DNA from: Viola odorata
Taxonomy: Eukaryota > Streptophyta > Magnoliopsida > Malpighiales > Violaceae
DNA: 64,000 nucleotides
Direction of reading: 5' to 3'
Assembly: GCA_963691705.1 (NCBI GenBank)
Contig: OY829538.1
Coordinates: 80,420,781 to 80,484,780, forward strand
This document shows, piece after piece, positions 60,751 to 64,000 of this stretch. The notes under the pieces were generated by a model that saw only the letters and a program-made list of their open reading frames with translations, was not told where the DNA came from and made no database searches. Both the position numbers and the translations under genes were made by a program. How positions within the stretch are numbered: position 1 is the first letter of the stretch; every line of letters begins with the position of its first letter.

Positions 60751-63700
60751 ATGGATGCACTAAGGAAGCAGGCCAGCAAGCTCAGAGAACAAGTTGCCAA
60801 GCAGCAGATAGTAAGTTTCATTACTTACGCCTTTACTTTCATTCTCTGGTTTTATATATTTGTTGTGTATTATCCTTCAGGTTTTACTTGTTTGGTTACT
60901 GAGAAAATGTGGGCAGTTGGAAAGGAAATGAATGGGAAGTTGGGTTTTTGTTTGTTGGGGTTTTACTGAAGTTTGATGATGAACTGGATTTAGCTTAAAA
61001 TGTGTGTTTTAGTCATGTCTTTTGTATTGTCTTCTCTAAGGAATTATGGTTTCTTGGTTTTGTATATATGCTGTGTGTAATCCTTCAGGTTTATTTGTTT
61101 GGTTACTGAGAAAATGTGGGCAATTGGAAAGGAAATGATTGGGAAGTTGGGATTTTACTAAAGTTTGATGACTGAGCTGGATTTAGCTTAAAATGGGTGT
61201 TTTTCTAATGTCTTTTTGCATTGTCTTCTCTAAGAAATTATGTTTTTTTTTTGGATTTCAGGCTATGATAAAGCAGTTCAGTGCGACTGGTTATGAAAGA
61301 TCTGATGTAATGGTTATTGATGAGGTTGAGATGCACAGGCATCAACAATTAGACAAACTGTACAGGTCGACTCGTGGTGGGAAGGTGAGATGCCTTTACG
61401 CTCTTGAGATTACTAATATTTTCAAAGCTATTATTCTCTTATTTTGATTTTTTTATTAAATAGGGGATTAGTCTACAATACATACTTTGATCATATATAC
61501 AGCCTATTTAAGGAGGTAGCTATTATATGGTTGAGAGAAATGCTTGTCATTTCATCATATTCTGTGGAAAGGTAGAAATTTGGATGGAAGAATTGATGCT
61601 TCTATTTTGCACTCGTAAGTTCGTTGACAAATTGTGAATTCAGTGGCAATAAAACTCAAGAAAGATAATAGGTCTTGATTTTGCCTGTTGTCTTTTAGTT
61701 CAGTAGCTTTCTTAGTGATTGAGAGTATAATGGTTTTCTTTTCCAACTCTTGTCATGGCTCTGAATGTGTATGATACTTTTTACTTCAGGAATTCCAGAA
61801 GGAGATTGTTAAAGCTGCTGAAGCATTTACAGTCATACGGTTAAAACATATTGAAACAGGTGAAATAATGAAATAAGATATAATGTAATGTGATATTCAT
61901 ATGTACTTATTTTCTGATAAAATATTGTTGTTATTCAATTGTACTCTCGGACTTCTTTATGATACAACTCTGTGGTAGTTAGGAACCAAGTTGGCTGAGG
62001 AGTGCTGCAGATATGGTACCGAAAACATCAACGATAATGTACTAGCTAAGGCTGCTGCTATATATGGTGATGCTCGCAAACATATTGCAAAGGAGCAAGA
62101 AGACTTGAACCAACTGTTATCTTCTCAGGTTGACTTATTACACTTGGCATATCTCGAATCAATTTACATGCTTTTTATGCTTAAATTCTCTAGCTACATT
62201 TAGGACTTCTTTTTGAAGTGGATAGGGTTTGGGCGTGTAGAAGTTCCCCTATCTGTTTGTATAAGTCATAGTTTTATTGAGTTTGGTATTCTTTATGCTT
62301 GCGCTGATTTTGGGAATGTAGAGAGAGATGTGATCTCTGAATTACTGCCATTGTTCTTAATTTTGTATCATGCAGTGAATTGGACTTGTGGTTTTCTTTC
62401 GCAAGTTTGATTTTTTTCTTGTGGGTCAGAAAAGAATTACACAAATGACCAAATGCAGATGGTTAATAACCAGAACAACAGATCAAGCAAGATCTGATTA
62501 GCTGAGTTCTTGGGGACACAAGCCAATAGTTGTACCATTTGTTCATTCTGTGGGGATTTCTTTCTCCAGATTTTGGATCCCCTGAGGGCAATGGTCACTG
62601 GTACTCCTTTAGAAGATGCCCGCCATCTTGCTCAACGTTATAGTCGCATGAGACAGGAAGCTGAGGCTCAGGTAAATTGAGAAATAATCATCCTATGCTG
62701 CAGTAATATTTCATGTCAAATACCTGGATCTTCAGTTATGTCCTTCCTATAACTTTGACGTTGACAATAAAAAACAAACAGGCAACAGAAGTGTCCAGGA
62801 GACAACTGCGAGTAAGGGAAGCTCCAATTCCTGAAAATACTGCAAAGCTGCATGCAGCAGAAGCAAGGATGCATGAGCTAAAGGCAAACATGGCAGTTCT
62901 TGGTAAAGAAGCTGCAGCTGCACTGGCTGCTGTTGAAGCACAGCAGCAAAGATTAACTTTTCAAAGGCTTGTTTCTATGGTATGGACACATACTGTGCAT
63001 GATATGATGTTGGGGTACCTTAGCTATTTTTTAGAGTATATTTTTATAAGCATATGTTTTTGAAGGTTGAAGGTGAAAAGACCTATCATCTAAGAATTGC
63101 TGCCGTTCTTGGTGAGGTTGAAGTTGAGGTTAGTTCTGGACTTGATTGTCTTCACAAAACTGTGATCAATACTTGCACTTAAGACTATATGCTGGTGTGG
63201 ATCTTGTTTCAGATGGTTTCAGAGAAACAACAAAAAGAGTCTGCACCTCCTGTGAATTACTCTCCTGTGATTACATCAGAGAATGGCTCAGAGAAAACTA
63301 AGTACTTCTTGGCTGAAGTGAGTTTTCTATGTCGAAGTCTTGAAACTTTAGAAGGGTTTTCAGAAGTGTGTTCAGAAGAAACAAATTCTTTTATGGTTCC
63401 ATTTTTGAAAGTTTTCTATATCGAAGTCTTGAAACTTTAGAAGGGTTTTCAGAAGTGTGTTCAGAAGAAACAAATTCTTTTACGGTTCCATTTTTTAAAT
63501 TAAACTTTGCATTTAACATAAGTTAATCATGGCTGAATCATATATTCTAAGCACTTGGGGTTGACTATCTGAAGTCTTAACTAAAATGCGTTCTCATGAA
63601 TATTTCACCCACCATAAAAAACCCTGCATTGAGTTCGCTGAAGAGAATGATGCTTTGGCCAAATAGATAACAAGTTATGGCATTATTGGCCTTATTGCCA

Positions 63701-64000
63701 ATACCATTTATGTTGTTGCTGTCCATATCTTAGGTGGTTATATTAGAGACATAATAATGGCATGTTGGACTATCTCCCTTTTTGGAGGTCATATTTTCCT
63801 ATAGTCTTTGTGTAGCAATTCATTGTTGCTGACCTTCTGGAAACTAGTACTTATTGTTATCGTGTCTGTGTATATATATATTGCTGCTCACTATGGTGGA
63901 GACTGAGATTTTTCAGTCTGATACTCTCTTGATACTTGCATGGTTAGGGCTCCCTAAACCTTCCAGATACTTATTCTCATGGTAAAAACAAGATTCTTTG
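60751..64000 (+). CDS. SH3P: SH3P-type BAR and SH3-domain protein, 5' part (runs off the window)
   Basis: Eight exons are visible: 60751-60810, 61262-61384, 61790-61859, 61983-62128, 62570-62671, 62782-62979, 63066-63128, 63213-63317. All are in frame, about 289 residues. The protein begins MDALRKQASKLREQVAKQQ, the amphipathic opening of plant SH3P1-3. A long helical BAR-like region follows, with the conserved PLEDARHLAQRYSRMRQEAEAQATEV stretch and coiled-coil residues. The last visible exon ends KYFLAE, which leads into the SH3 domain that lies beyond the window. Plant SH3P proteins bind phosphoinositides and curved membranes and act with clathrin-coated vesicles and autophagosomes. Sequence after 63317 is intron. 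I cannot separate SH3P2 from SH3P3. Confidence 0.93.
60838..61245 (+). repeat. Direct duplication of about 190 bp in SH3P intron 1
   Basis: Two copies (about 60838-61015 and 61057-61245) share TTGGTTACTGAGAAAATGTG and the sequence through GGATTTAGCTTAAAATG. The second carries small deletions. It lies wholly inside the intron. Confidence 0.75.
63322..63500 (+). repeat. Tandem duplication of about 90 bp in SH3P intron 8
   Basis: GTTTTCTATGTCGAAGTC at 63322 recurs at 63412 (GTTTTCTATATCGAAGTC), and the ~90-bp units differ at only a few bases, so the duplication is young. It is intronic. Confidence 0.85.

Overview
The window is nuclear DNA from a flowering plant, most likely a eudicot. It is AT-rich, its genes have many short exons with GT-AG introns, and the products are plant-specific: a CNL immune receptor, DYW-type PPR, AWPM-19/PM19-like protein, GH3 beta-xylosidases, and a plant RimM with a C-terminal extension. 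The species cannot be fixed from the sequence alone. Exon coordinates below come from reading splice sites by eye; each model keeps one open frame across its junctions except where a lesion is stated.

Layout. 1-850: probable promoter and 5' leader of a minus-strand gene lying left of the window. 1806-14823: one long LTR retrotransposon of the Ogre/Tat (Ty3/Gypsy) type, inserted on the minus strand. It has two 3468-bp, nearly identical LTRs, an ATAAG target duplication, a tRNA-Arg-like primer site and a polypurine tract. Only scraps of gag, the RT flank and integrase remain, plus two large tandem arrays in the 3' untranslated part. About 15100-33565: a tandem segmental duplication of a unit made of a CNL resistance gene (minus) and a divergently transcribed RimM-family gene (plus). 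In the left copy the CNL has three disabling lesions and RimM is cut off after exon 4. In the right copy both are intact. 34025-36051: ribosomal protein eL32, whose long intron holds a cluster of about five box C/D snoRNAs. 37787-45817: two tandem GH3 beta-xylosidase genes (minus) separated by a 1.2-kb Mutator-like inverted-repeat element with a 9-bp target duplication. 46973-49194: ferrochelatase (minus), complete except for an in-frame TGA in exon 3. 49445-51520: a decayed PPR-DYW gene. 52300-53640: PM19-like membrane protein. 55871-58147: a low-complexity, Ser/acidic-rich protein of unknown function. 60751-64000: the first eight exons of an SH3P-type BAR/SH3 protein that runs off the right edge.

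How it fits together. Most genes are unrelated housekeeping, cell-wall or membrane genes, each with its own promoter. The linked parts are the CNL/RimM pair, which duplicated as a block and share a divergent upstream region; the two xylosidases, an older tandem pair; and the eL32 gene, which couples synthesis of a ribosomal protein with snoRNAs that modify rRNA. No new operon-like system was found. The most interesting items are the snoRNA cluster, the nonsense codon in ferrochelatase, the CNL/RimM duplication with a readable junction, and the young retroelement with minisatellite-like 3' arrays.
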